Assembly (NCBI GenBank): GCA_035763085.1
Contig: DASUBV010000315.1
Location: 1-13,996 of the forward strand
Source of the DNA: DASUBV01 sp035763085
GTDB taxonomy: Bacteria; Actinomycetota; Actinomycetes; Streptosporangiales; Streptosporangiaceae
Length of the DNA: 13,996 bases
Direction of reading: 5' to 3'
Made by a program: the position numbers and the translations under genes. Positions 6,209 through 12,696 of the stretch are shown one piece after another. Positions within the stretch are counted from its first letter, which is position 1, and each line of letters begins with the position of its first letter. Under the pieces are notes generated by a model. That model was not told the DNA's origin, did no database searches, and worked only from the letters and a program-made list of their open reading frames with translations.

Positions 6209-7249
6209 ATGGCAGAGAGCAGAGCGACGACGATCTCTGACGTTGCTGCCCTGGCGGGGGTGTCCATCAGCACGGTCTCCAAGGCCGTCAACGGCCGCGG
6301 CGGGCTGAGCCAGGAGACCCGGGAGCGGGTCCTGGCCGCCGCGAGCCAGCTCAGCTTCCAGCCCAGCCCGCTGGCCCGCGGCCTGCTGGCCGCGCGCAGC
6401 TACACCGTCGGCCTGATCACCTCCGACAGCTTCGGGCGGTTCACCATCCCGGTGATGCTCGGCGCGGAGGACGCGCTCGGCCGGGGTCAGATCTCGGTGC
6501 TGCTGTGCGATGGCCGGGGCGACCCGATCCGCGAGGAGCATTACGTCCGCACGCTGCTGTCCCGGAAGGTGGACGGCATGATCGTCACCGGCCGGCGCAC
6601 CGACCGGCGGCCGCCGGTCAGGGCCAGCCTGCCGGTGCCGGTGGTGTACGTGATGACCCAGTCCGAGGCCCGCGACGACCTGTCGCTCATCCCCGACGAC
6701 GAGCAGGGCGGCGAGATCGCGATCCGGCACCTGGTGACGCTGGGCCGGACCCGGATCGCGCACGTCACCGGGCCCGAGCGGTTCCTGTCGGCGCGGCTGC
6801 GGGCGGCCGGCGCGCGGGGCGTGCTGGACGCGTCCGGGCTGAGCCTGGTCGGCGGCGCGGTGCTGTTCGGGGAGTGGAGCGAGGAGTGGGGCCGCCAGGC
6901 GACGCGGGCGGTGCTGCGCAGCGACCCGGGCACCGACGCGATCTTCTGCGGCAGCGACCAGATGGCCCGCGGCGCGGCGGATGCGCTGCGGGAGGCGGGC
7001 CGCCGGGTGCCCGATGACGTGGCACTGGTGGGCTACGACAACTGGGACGTGTTCGCCGAGACGGGCCGGCCACCGCTGACGACGGTGGACATGCGGCTGA
7101 AGGAACTGGGCGTCCGGGCGGCCCAGCGGTTGCTGGCGGCGATCGACGGGGAGCGGATCGGCGGCACCGAGCGGTACCCGTGCCGGCTGGTCATCCGCGA
7201 GTCCACCAGCGCCGCGCAGCCCGCCCCCTCCCCCGCGCCTTCGCCGTGA
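6209..7249 (+). CDS. LacI-family transcriptional repressor
   Basis: 346 residues. ATG at 6209 has the purine-rich site GAAAGGGA 8 nt upstream. The N-terminal helix-turn-helix is textbook LacI: TISDVAALAGVSISTVSKAVN (residues 8-28), followed by the hinge region (SPLARGL). The rest is a periplasmic-binding-protein-like sensor domain (about 62-335), including ARGAADALREAG, DDVALVGYDNWD and PPLTTVDM. It is expected to bind DNA as a dimer and to release it when a sugar binds. The gene is divergent from the large secreted glycosidase-like gene, whose promoter carries a palindrome on its -10 box; control of that gene, and perhaps of itself, is the likely job. The effector sugar cannot be told. The C-terminal tail is Pro/Ser-rich and probably disordered. 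Confidence 0.95.
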   Translation: MAESRATTISDVAALAGVSISTVSKAVNGRGGLSQETRERVLAAASQLSFQPSPLARGLLAARSYTVGLITSDSFGRFTIPVMLGAEDALGRGQISVLLCDGRGDPIREEHYVRTLLSRKVDGMIVTGRRTDRRPPVRASLPVPVVYVMTQSEARDDLSLIPDDEQGGEIAIRHLVTLGRTRIAHVTGPERFLSARLRAAGARGVLDASGLSLVGGAVLFGEWSEEWGRQATRAVLRSDPGTDAIFCGSDQMARGAADALREAGRRVPDDVALVGYDNWDVFAETGRPPLTTVDMRLKELGVRAAQRLLAAIDGERIGGTERYPCRLVIRESTSAAQPAPSPAPSP

Positions 7250-7314
7250 CGGCTCCGGCGGCCGCCCGTCCACGGCCGGGGCACCTTCGTCGCCTGAACT
7301 CCCCCGCGATGCCG

Positions 7315-7352
7315 CCGCACCGACCGGGGCCGCACCGACCGGGGCCACACCG
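7315..7352. repeat. 15-bp tandem repeat, 2.5 copies
   Basis: Two exact copies of CCGCACCGACCGGGG (7315-7329, 7330-7344), then a partial third (CCACACCG) with one change. It lies in the gap between the repressor and acetyltransferase genes. A closely similar 15-nt unit occurs at 8934-8961. Confidence 0.7.
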
Positions 7353-7392
7353 CTGCATCCTTAGCGACCTCAGCGACCGCGTGCGCCACGGC

Positions 7393-7404
7393 TAGACTCC
7401 CGGC
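7393..7404 (+). promoter_or_regulatory. -10 box of a probable leaderless acetyltransferase transcript
   Basis: TAGACT (7393-7398) lies 6 nt before the ATG at 7405. No ribosome-binding site is present. The spacing puts the transcription start at or next to the A of the ATG, the usual leaderless layout in actinomycetes. No clear -35 was seen. Confidence 0.6.
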
Positions 7405-7995
7405 ATGACCGGCAGGCAGGAGCCCACTCGGCTTCTTACTGACCGGCTCGACCTCCGGCCGATGTCACCGGCTGACCTGGACTCCCTCTACCCGATCATC
7501 TCTGACCCGCGCCATCGCGAGTACATCCCCGAGGGCCGGACGGAAGGCATCGAGGCCAGCCGGGCATGGATTGAGCGCCACAGCGATCGCTGGGCGGCGA
7601 GCGGGCTCGGCTACTGGATTGTCCGGCTCCGCGCGACCGGCGCGGTGATCGGGGTCGGCGGCGCTGAACGCCGCCCGAGGTTCTGGAACCTGTACTACCT
7701 CCTCGACCGGAGCCAGTGGGGACGCGGCTACGCCACTGAACTCGCCCTTGCCGCCCAGCGCGAAGCAGCGACGCTCGCACCGGACCTGGCCGTAGCCGCG
7801 TGGATACACCAGGACAATGCCGCATCGCAAGCAGTGGCACGGCATCTCGGGCTCGCCGACTACGGCCAGCTAGAACCGCAGCACTGGAGCGGGGCGCCGA
7901 TGCACTACTGGGCCGACCGGCCGCCCGCGCCAGACCAGGAACCCGCCTCAGCGCCAGCTCACCTGCCTGGCCGTCCAGCCGATACCGCTGGCTGA
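7405..7995 (+). CDS. GNAT-family N-acetyltransferase (RimJ/RimL type)
   Basis: 196 residues. The N-terminus LLTDRLDLRPMSPADLDSLY is typical of the RimJ/RimL branch, which transfers acetyl from acetyl-CoA to amino groups of proteins or small molecules. The acetyl-CoA-binding motif is at about 104-110 (QWGRGYA), preceded by the beta strand YYLLD. HQDNAASQAVARHLGL (about 133-148) is the conserved NxxS-type helix with family spacing. The C-terminal 30 residues are Pro/Ala-rich and probably disordered. Codon use looks slightly less GC-biased than its neighbours, which could hint at transfer, but weakly. It converges on the ABC exporter operon and follows the repressor gene after 155 bp with its own promoter. 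The substrate is unknown. Confidence 0.93.
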   Translation: MTGRQEPTRLLTDRLDLRPMSPADLDSLYPIISDPRHREYIPEGRTEGIEASRAWIERHSDRWAASGLGYWIVRLRATGAVIGVGGAERRPRFWNLYYLLDRSQWGRGYATELALAAQREAATLAPDLAVAAWIHQDNAASQAVARHLGLADYGQLEPQHWSGAPMHYWADRPPAPDQEPASAPAHLPGRPADTAG

Positions 7996-8058
7996 CGGCC
8001 CGGGGCTGACGTCGTCTCGCGCTGGCCAGGGCACGCCGCCCCGCCGCGCCCGGGCTGG

Positions 8059-8901
8059 CTACGTGAGCAGGAGGCGGCTGATGCGGTAGCCGGCGATGGT
8101 CAGGCCGGCGATGCCCATGATGGCCAGGTACAGGATGTGGCCCAGCAGGCCGGGGTCGATGGCGCCGAGGGTGAGGCCGCGCATCAGCGCGACGCCCTGG
8201 TACAGCGGGGTGCACTCGACCACGATCTGCAGCGGCCGGGGGTAGACGCTGAGCGGGTAGAAGGTCGCCGAGAACAAGAACATGGGCAGCGTGGCGAGCT
8301 GGATGAACTCGAAGTGCTGCCAGCTGCGCATGAAGGTGGTCGCGGCCATCCCGGTGCCGGCGAAGGCGAAGCCGATCAGCAGCGCGACGGGCAGGGCGAG
8401 CACCGCCCACCACGAGTGGATCAGTCCCATGACCGACATCACGACCAGGAACGGGATAGTGTACAGGCCGCCGCGGATCAGCGCCCAGCCGATCTCGCCG
8501 GCCGCGATGTCGCCCGAGCTCATCGGGGTGGCCAGCGCGGAGTCGTACAGTTTGGCGTACTTGAGGCGGAAGAAAACGTTAAACGTCGAGTCCATCACGG
8601 CGCCGTTCATGGCCGAGGTGGCCAGCAGCGCGGGCGCGACGAAGCTGGGGAAGCTGATGAGCTCGCCGCCGGGCCCGTGCACCTTGCCGACCAGGGCACC
8701 GATGCCGACGCCGATGGACAGCAGGTAGAACAGCGGCTCGAAGGTCCCGGAGAACAGGATCAGCCACTGGTGCCGGTAGGCGCGGGCGTGCCGCTCGATC
8801 AGCCGGGGGCTGTTCCCGCCGCCGAGCCCGCCGGGCCGGGTGGACAGCAGGGCCGGGGGCAGGATCCGCAGCGGCAGGCTCCGCAGGGAAGGCGCGGTCA
8901 C
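8059..8901 (-). CDS. ABC-2 type permease, NodJ-like (second permease)
   Basis: 280 residues from GTG at 8901, which has GGGGAGG (8910-8916) 8 nt upstream. The frame is open to another GTG at 8910, but that codon overlaps the ribosome-binding site, so 8901 is preferred. About six membrane segments follow a cytoplasmic N-terminus (NSPRLIERHARAYRHQW). The stretch FRLKYAKLYDSALATPMSSG is typical of the NodJ / lipooligosaccharide and daunorubicin-type exporter permeases. Another family feature is the amphipathic segment before the last helices (FYPLSVYPRPLQIVVECTPLYQGV). It is probably a half-transporter that pairs with the upstream permease on one ATPase dimer. It is the last gene of the operon, 81 bp after the other permease. 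The cargo is unknown. Confidence 0.93.
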   Translation of the reverse strand: MTAPSLRSLPLRILPPALLSTRPGGLGGGNSPRLIERHARAYRHQWLILFSGTFEPLFYLLSIGVGIGALVGKVHGPGGELISFPSFVAPALLATSAMNGAVMDSTFNVFFRLKYAKLYDSALATPMSSGDIAAGEIGWALIRGGLYTIPFLVVMSVMGLIHSWWAVLALPVALLIGFAFAGTGMAATTFMRSWQHFEFIQLATLPMFLFSATFYPLSVYPRPLQIVVECTPLYQGVALMRGLTLGAIDPGLLGHILYLAIMGIAGLTIAGYRISRLLLT

Positions 8902-8933
8902 CGGCGCCACCTCCCCGCCTGGCCGGACTGCAA

Positions 8934-8961
8934 CGGACCGGGCCGCACCGGACCGGGCCGC
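8934..8961. repeat. Imperfect 15-bp period repeat between the permease genes
   Basis: CGGACCGGGCCGC occurs at 8934-8946 and again at 8949-8961, a 15-bp period. The unit CCGCACCGGACCGGG differs from the one at 7315 only by the position of one G. Confidence 0.6.
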
Positions 8962-8982
8962 GCGGGCAGGAGACCAGGCCGC

Positions 8983-9822
8983 CTAGACATAGAGCCGCTT
9001 CCGGTAGGTGCGCAGGCCGACGGCCAGCCCGGCCAGCGCCACGGCGACCAGGTAGGCGACGTGCACCAGCGCGCTGCCCCAGGTGGCGGTGCCCAGGCTG
9101 AGCGAGCGGCACAGGTCCACGCCGTGCCACAGCGGGGTGGCGTAGGCCAGCGGCCGTATCCACTCCGGGAGCTGGCTGAGCGGGAAGAAGGTGCCCGAGA
9201 ACAGGAACAGCGGGATCAGCCCGAACCGGTACAGCATGGCGAAGCCCGCGTCCTTCTCCCGGGTGACCGCGAAGGCCTCGATGGGGGTGGCGAAGGCCAT
9301 CCCGGTGAGCAGGCAGGCCGGGATGGCCAGCACCACCCAGGCCGACCGGACGGCCCCGAACGCCGACATGATGGCCAGGAAGATCACCGAGCTCATCAGC
9401 ACCCGGATCCCGGTGAACATCAGGTGGCCGCGGAACAGGTCGGCCGGGCGCAGCGGGGTGGCGATGGCCGCGGTGTAGATCTTCAGCCACTTCACCCAGG
9501 CCAGCACCGGGTAGGTCGACTCGCCCAGGGCGGTCTGCAGCGCGGTGGAGGCCAGCAGGCCGGGGGCCAGGAAATCCAGGTAGCTGACTCCCCCGATGTT
9601 CCCGGAGCCGTGCTGGTCGACCAGGGTGCCCAGGCCCAGCCCCATGGCGCCCAGGTAGAGCACGGGGCTGGCCACGCTGGAGTAGATCGAGCCGCGCCAG
9701 GTCCTGCGGTAGTTGGTCAGGAAGAAGCGCAGCGCCCGGACCGCGAGCACCCCAGGGCCGGCGAGCGGCCGCGCCGCCGGGCCGGCCGCCGGAGCCGGGG
9801 CGGAGACCGCGGGCGTGGCCAT
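8983..9822 (-). CDS. ABC-2 type permease, NodJ-like (first permease)
   Basis: 279 residues. ATG at 9822 shares one base with the stop of the ATPase gene (TGATG), and GGAGG lies a few nt upstream within that gene, so translation is coupled. An Ala/Pro-rich N-terminus precedes about six membrane segments. YSSVASPVLYLGAMGLGLG, then VKWLKIYTAAIATPLRPADL, then SGTFFPLSQLPEWIRPLAYA and a TPLWHGVDL segment are the standard landmarks of ABC-2 exporter permeases. It is similar in layout but not in detail to the next permease, so the pair is likely a heterodimer. The substrate cannot be inferred; relatives export antibiotics or glycolipids. Confidence 0.93.
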   Translation of the reverse strand: MATPAVSAPAPAAGPAARPLAGPGVLAVRALRFFLTNYRRTWRGSIYSSVASPVLYLGAMGLGLGTLVDQHGSGNIGGVSYLDFLAPGLLASTALQTALGESTYPVLAWVKWLKIYTAAIATPLRPADLFRGHLMFTGIRVLMSSVIFLAIMSAFGAVRSAWVVLAIPACLLTGMAFATPIEAFAVTREKDAGFAMLYRFGLIPLFLFSGTFFPLSQLPEWIRPLAYATPLWHGVDLCRSLSLGTATWGSALVHVAYLVAVALAGLAVGLRTYRKRLYV

Positions 9823-10757
9823 CAGTCCTCCAGCCGGCGGCCGGTCAGCCGCAGGAACACATCCTCCAGGGTGCTGCGCCGCACCAGGGAGGTCAGCGGC
9901 TCCAGGCCGCGGTCGCGGACCGCCGCCAGCGCGACGTCGCCGTCGGCCACGTACAGCAGGATCCGGTCAGCCAGGACCTCGATGCGGGCGGCGGGCAGCC
10001 CGGCCAGCTTGTCCGCCGCCTGGTCGTGGTCGGACGGGCTGAACCGCAGTTCCAGCACCTCGGGCGTGGAGTAGGTGCCGATCAGCTCGCGGGGCGACCC
10101 GGCGGCGGCGATCTTGCCGCGGTCCATGACCACCAGCCGGTCGCACAGTTGCTCGGCCTCGTCCATGTAGTGCGTGGTCAGCACCAGGGTCACGCCCTGC
10201 TGCTTGAGCCGGAACAGCCGGTCCCAGACCACGTGCCGGGCCTGCGGGTCCAGGCCGGTGGTCGGCTCGTCCAGCAGCAGGATCTCCGGGTCGTTGATCA
10301 GCGACCGGGCGATCGTCAGCCGCCGCTTCATCCCGCCCGACAGCGGATCGACCTCGTCGCCGGCCCGCTCGGACAGCTGGACGAAGTCCAGCAGCCGGGC
10401 GGTCCGCTCGGCGATCACGTCCCGGCGCAGGCCGAAGTAGCGCCCGTAGATGAGCAGGTTCTCCCGGACCGTCAGCTCGACGTCCAGGGTGTCCTCCTGC
10501 GGCACCACCCCGAGCCGGGACCGGATGGCCTGGCCGTCGCGAACCGAGTCCATGCCGAGGATGGTCAGCTTTCCGCTGGTCGGCGGCGATACGCAGCCGA
10601 TCATCCGCATGGTGGAGGATTTGCCCGCGCCGTTCGGGCCCAGGAAGCCGAAGGCCTCGCCCGTGCGCAGCTCGAAATCGATCCCGTCCACTGCCGTGAA
10701 CTCACCGAACCGCTTAGTCAGGTCCTGAGCGCGAATAAGAACAGCAGGATCGGGCAC
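9822..10757 (-). CDS. ABC transporter ATPase, NodI/DrrA type
   Basis: 311 residues from GTG at 10757. All motifs are intact: Walker A GPNGAGKSS (40-48), Q-loop Gln87 (VVPQED), signature LSGGMKRR (139-146), Walker B ILLLDEPTTGLD (159-170) and H-loop His196 (LTTHYMDEAEQLCD). The GMKRR form of the signature and the long C-terminal extension (about 225-311) are typical of NodI/DrrA-like exporters. These power the export of lipo-oligosaccharides or drugs with ABC-2 permeases, two of which follow at once. No ribosome-binding site precedes the GTG, but TACTGT lies 6 nt upstream, so the operon mRNA is probably leaderless. The family is firm; the cargo is unknown. Confidence 0.96.
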   Translation of the reverse strand: MPDPAVLIRAQDLTKRFGEFTAVDGIDFELRTGEAFGFLGPNGAGKSSTMRMIGCVSPPTSGKLTILGMDSVRDGQAIRSRLGVVPQEDTLDVELTVRENLLIYGRYFGLRRDVIAERTARLLDFVQLSERAGDEVDPLSGGMKRRLTIARSLINDPEILLLDEPTTGLDPQARHVVWDRLFRLKQQGVTLVLTTHYMDEAEQLCDRLVVMDRGKIAAAGSPRELIGTYSTPEVLELRFSPSDHDQAADKLAGLPAARIEVLADRILLYVADGDVALAAVRDRGLEPLTSLVRRSTLEDVFLRLTGRRLED

Positions 10758-10769
10758 GAAGTGACAGTA
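10758..10769 (-). promoter_or_regulatory. -10 box of a probable leaderless ABC exporter operon
   Basis: On the minus strand TACTGT (10764-10769) is followed by 6 nt and then the GTG start at 10757. It is the same layout as before the acetyltransferase gene. No strong -35 is visible at the usual spacing. Confidence 0.55.
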
Positions 10770-11066
10770 CCCGCGGGGGCCGACGTTTCCGAACGAGTAT
10801 TCGCTCCCGCCGCGGGTGCCGGGGGCTCACGGGGACGGCCGCGGGGCTGTCGTTAGCGCACCGTAAGGCCGATAACTGCATCTCCGTCACAGGTCTGAGG
10901 ACGGGCGGCCGGCCGGGCCGGTACGCTCGCACTAGGTTCAGCAGGCCGGGGGCAGTTGCCGCCGCCCTGTACAGGCAGTGCCTGTCACCAGCATGATCAG
11001 CCACCGCCGCGGCCCGCCGGATGCGCGCCCGCCGCCACCAGCCCAGCCAGAGGAAGGCCGCCCCCG
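10770..11066. other. Divergent intergenic region between the ABC operon and the GtrA-like gene
   Basis: About 300 bp with no supported gene. It includes the exporter -10 box at its left end and a possible -10 (TAGGTT, 10934-10939) for the rightward gene. A cluster of short palindromes lies at 10966-10985. Confidence 0.45.
10966..10985. repeat. Overlapping palindromes CCTGTACAGG and ACAGGC/GCCTGT
   Basis: CCTGTACAGG (10966-10975) is a perfect 10-bp palindrome. It overlaps the 15-bp repeat ACAGGCAGTGCCTGT (10971-10985), giving three alternating CCTGT/ACAGG half sites. It lies 81 bp before the GtrA-like start and could be an operator. Confidence 0.45.
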
Positions 11067-11615
11067 TTGAGCAGCGCCCACGCCCTGTACGCGCGGTTCC
11101 GGCACCTGATCCACGAGGCTTTCAAGTTCGGCGTCGTTGGCGGCATCGCCTTCGTGGTCACCGAGGTCGGCGCCAACGTGCTGCACTTCGATGCCGGGCT
11201 CGGTCCGCTCACCGCCACCGTCATCGCGACCCTGGTGGCCACGGCGGTCTCGTATGTGGGCAACCGGTACTGGACGTTCCGGCACCGGGAAAGCACCACC
11301 AGCAATGTCGGCCACGAGTCGGCATTGTTTTTCGTGCTCAACGGCGTCGGCCTGGGCATCCAGCTGGCGCCCATCGGCTTTACCTACTACATCGTCGGGC
11401 TGACCGACCGGCTGTCGTACAACGTCGCGCTGATCCTGGGCATCGCGCTGGGCACGCTGTTCCGGTTCTGGTCCTACCGGCGCTGGGTCTGGCGGGCACC
11501 GCTGGAGCAGGCCCTGGACAACGAGCACGAGGCGCTGCACCCTGAGCCGGCCGGGGCGCCGGCCCCGGACCAGGCCGGCCGGCACCGGCGGACTAGCCGG
11601 GCCCTTCCGTTATGA
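11067..11615 (+). CDS. GtrA-like small membrane protein
   Basis: 182 residues from TTG at 11067. AGAGGAAGG (11049-11057) lies 9 nt upstream and decides the start; the open frame further upstream codes only low-complexity Pro-rich sequence. Four membrane segments are visible. GtrA family landmarks are EAFKFGVVGGIAF near the N-terminus, VSYVGNRYWTF after the second segment and FRFWSYRRWVW after the fourth. GtrA-like proteins are thought to flip lipid-linked sugars across the membrane for cell-wall or O-antigen glycosylation. No glycosyltransferase partner is next to it; the following gene is a convergent peptidoglycan synthase. The last 40 residues are hydrophilic, Pro/Ala-rich and probably cytoplasmic. 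Confidence 0.9.
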   Translation: MSSAHALYARFRHLIHEAFKFGVVGGIAFVVTEVGANVLHFDAGLGPLTATVIATLVATAVSYVGNRYWTFRHRESTTSNVGHESALFFVLNGVGLGIQLAPIGFTYYIVGLTDRLSYNVALILGIALGTLFRFWSYRRWVWRAPLEQALDNEHEALHPEPAGAPAPDQAGRHRRTSRALPL

Positions 11616-11638
11616 ATCGGTCTTAAGATCCGGCGGCG

Positions 11639-12442
11639 TCAGGCGCGGCAGCTCTGGCCTGCCCGTGCCACTAGGTGCGACAAGGGGACCTTCAGGTAGC
11701 GGTCGGCCTGCGCCTGGGTGATGGCGCCGGTGGCAACGAGGCGGCCGATGACGTGTACCTCGCGGGCGCGGGCGTTGCCGGGCGAGGTCAGCGGGTCATC
11801 CAGGGACGGGCCCTGGACCAGCCCGGCCATCAGGGCGGCCTGCGGCCAGGTCATCGCGGCGGGCCGGACGCCGTAGTAGCCGCAGCTGGCGCGCTCCAGC
11901 CCGTAGAAGCCGTGGCCGAAGTAGGCGACGTCGGAGTACATCCGCAGGATCTGGTCGCCGCTGTAGCCGAACTTGAGCTTCACGGCCAGGGCCAGCTGCT
12001 TGGCCTCCACGCTGACGCCGTGCTGGCCGGGGGTGTAGAGCATCTTGGCCAGCTGCTGGTAGAGGGTCGCCCCGGCCAGGTTCCGCTGCCCGCCGAGGAA
12101 GCTGAAGCTGGCCCGCACGACCGCGATGGGGTCGATGCCGGGTTCCTCGCTGAACCGGTGGTCCTCGGTGGCCTCGAGGGCGGCGGAGAACCGGGCCGGG
12201 ACCTGCGGGCCGGGGTACGGCGAGTGGTGCCGCAGGGCCTCGCGCCGGGCGATCTGCTGGGCATTGCCGGCGCCGGGCGTAATGGCCATCAGGATGCCGA
12301 AGGCGGCCAGGACCAGGCAGATGACGACAACGATGGCGCCGAGGGTGGTCCGGGCCAGCCGGGACCACCAGGGCCGGTAGGCACGTCCGCGGCCCCGGCC
12401 CCGGCCGGCTGCCGTTCCCCGCACTGATCCCCGTACTGTCAC
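11639..12442 (-). CDS. Monofunctional peptidoglycan glycosyltransferase (GT51)
   Basis: 267 residues from GTG at 12442. An Arg/Gly-rich cytoplasmic head (1-30) is followed by one membrane anchor (34-55) and an extracellular GT51 domain with no transpeptidase domain. This enzyme type polymerises lipid II into glycan strands. The catalytic motif is EATEDHRF (90-97, Glu93), then GATLYQQLAK (124-133), ILRMYSDVAYFGHGFYGLE (165-183) and ALMAGLVQGPSLDDP (203-217). Several motif residues differ from the textbook forms: Glu100 for the usual His, Tyr128 for Thr, and YSD for YLN. This may be normal for an actinomycete subgroup. The gene converges on the GtrA-like gene with 23 bp between stops. Confidence 0.92.
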   Translation of the reverse strand: MTVRGSVRGTAAGRGRGRGRAYRPWWSRLARTTLGAIVVVICLVLAAFGILMAITPGAGNAQQIARREALRHHSPYPGPQVPARFSAALEATEDHRFSEEPGIDPIAVVRASFSFLGGQRNLAGATLYQQLAKMLYTPGQHGVSVEAKQLALAVKLKFGYSGDQILRMYSDVAYFGHGFYGLERASCGYYGVRPAAMTWPQAALMAGLVQGPSLDDPLTSPGNARAREVHVIGRLVATGAITQAQADRYLKVPLSHLVARAGQSCRA

Positions 12443-12643
12443 GCCGCCTGCTTCCGGTCCGGCCGCGTCCGCCGCTCCGGTCCCCCGGCGGTGCCGCGTG
12501 CCGTCGTCATTATCCGACAGCCAAACGATCAGGCCCGCAGCTAAGTGCCCGGCGCGCCGGCCGGGCGCCCGGGCCGGAGCGGGAACCTGGTCCGGGGGGC
12601 CTGGCTCCCGCTCGCGGGGCCGCGCTACGGGGCGGGCGTGGTT

Positions 12644-12678
12644 GTCGCCGGCGGTCCCGCAGCGGGGCCGCCGGCGAC
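12644..12678 (-). terminator. Strong hairpin terminator of the GH20 gene
   Basis: Perfect 11-bp arms (12644-12654, GTCGCCGGCGG; 12668-12678, CCGCCGGCGAC) are extended inward by a mismatch and four more pairs around a 3-nt loop. It starts 18 nt past the hexosaminidase stop. No U tract, as expected in this genome. Confidence 0.7.
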
Positions 12679-12696
12679 CGGGCGGGGCGGCGGGCG

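Noticed and set aside
7996..8058. Possible bidirectional terminator between the acetyltransferase and permease genes
   Set aside because: Only 7-bp CCCGGGC-type arms with a loop of about 40 nt were found, and that motif is self-complementary; too weak.
8137..10074. Long plus-strand open frame across the ABC permease genes
   Set aside because: It is Gln/Gly/His/Arg-rich shadow coding opposite three intact ABC transporter genes.
10956..11066. Longer N-terminus for the GtrA-like protein
   Set aside because: The extra 37 residues are Pro-rich low complexity and cover the palindromes; the TTG at 11067 has a strong ribosome-binding site.
11551..11568. Hairpin CCGGGGC/GCCCCGG near the end of the GtrA-like gene
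   Set aside because: It lies within codons for a Pro/Ala-rich tail, where such pairing arises easily; not called as a terminator.
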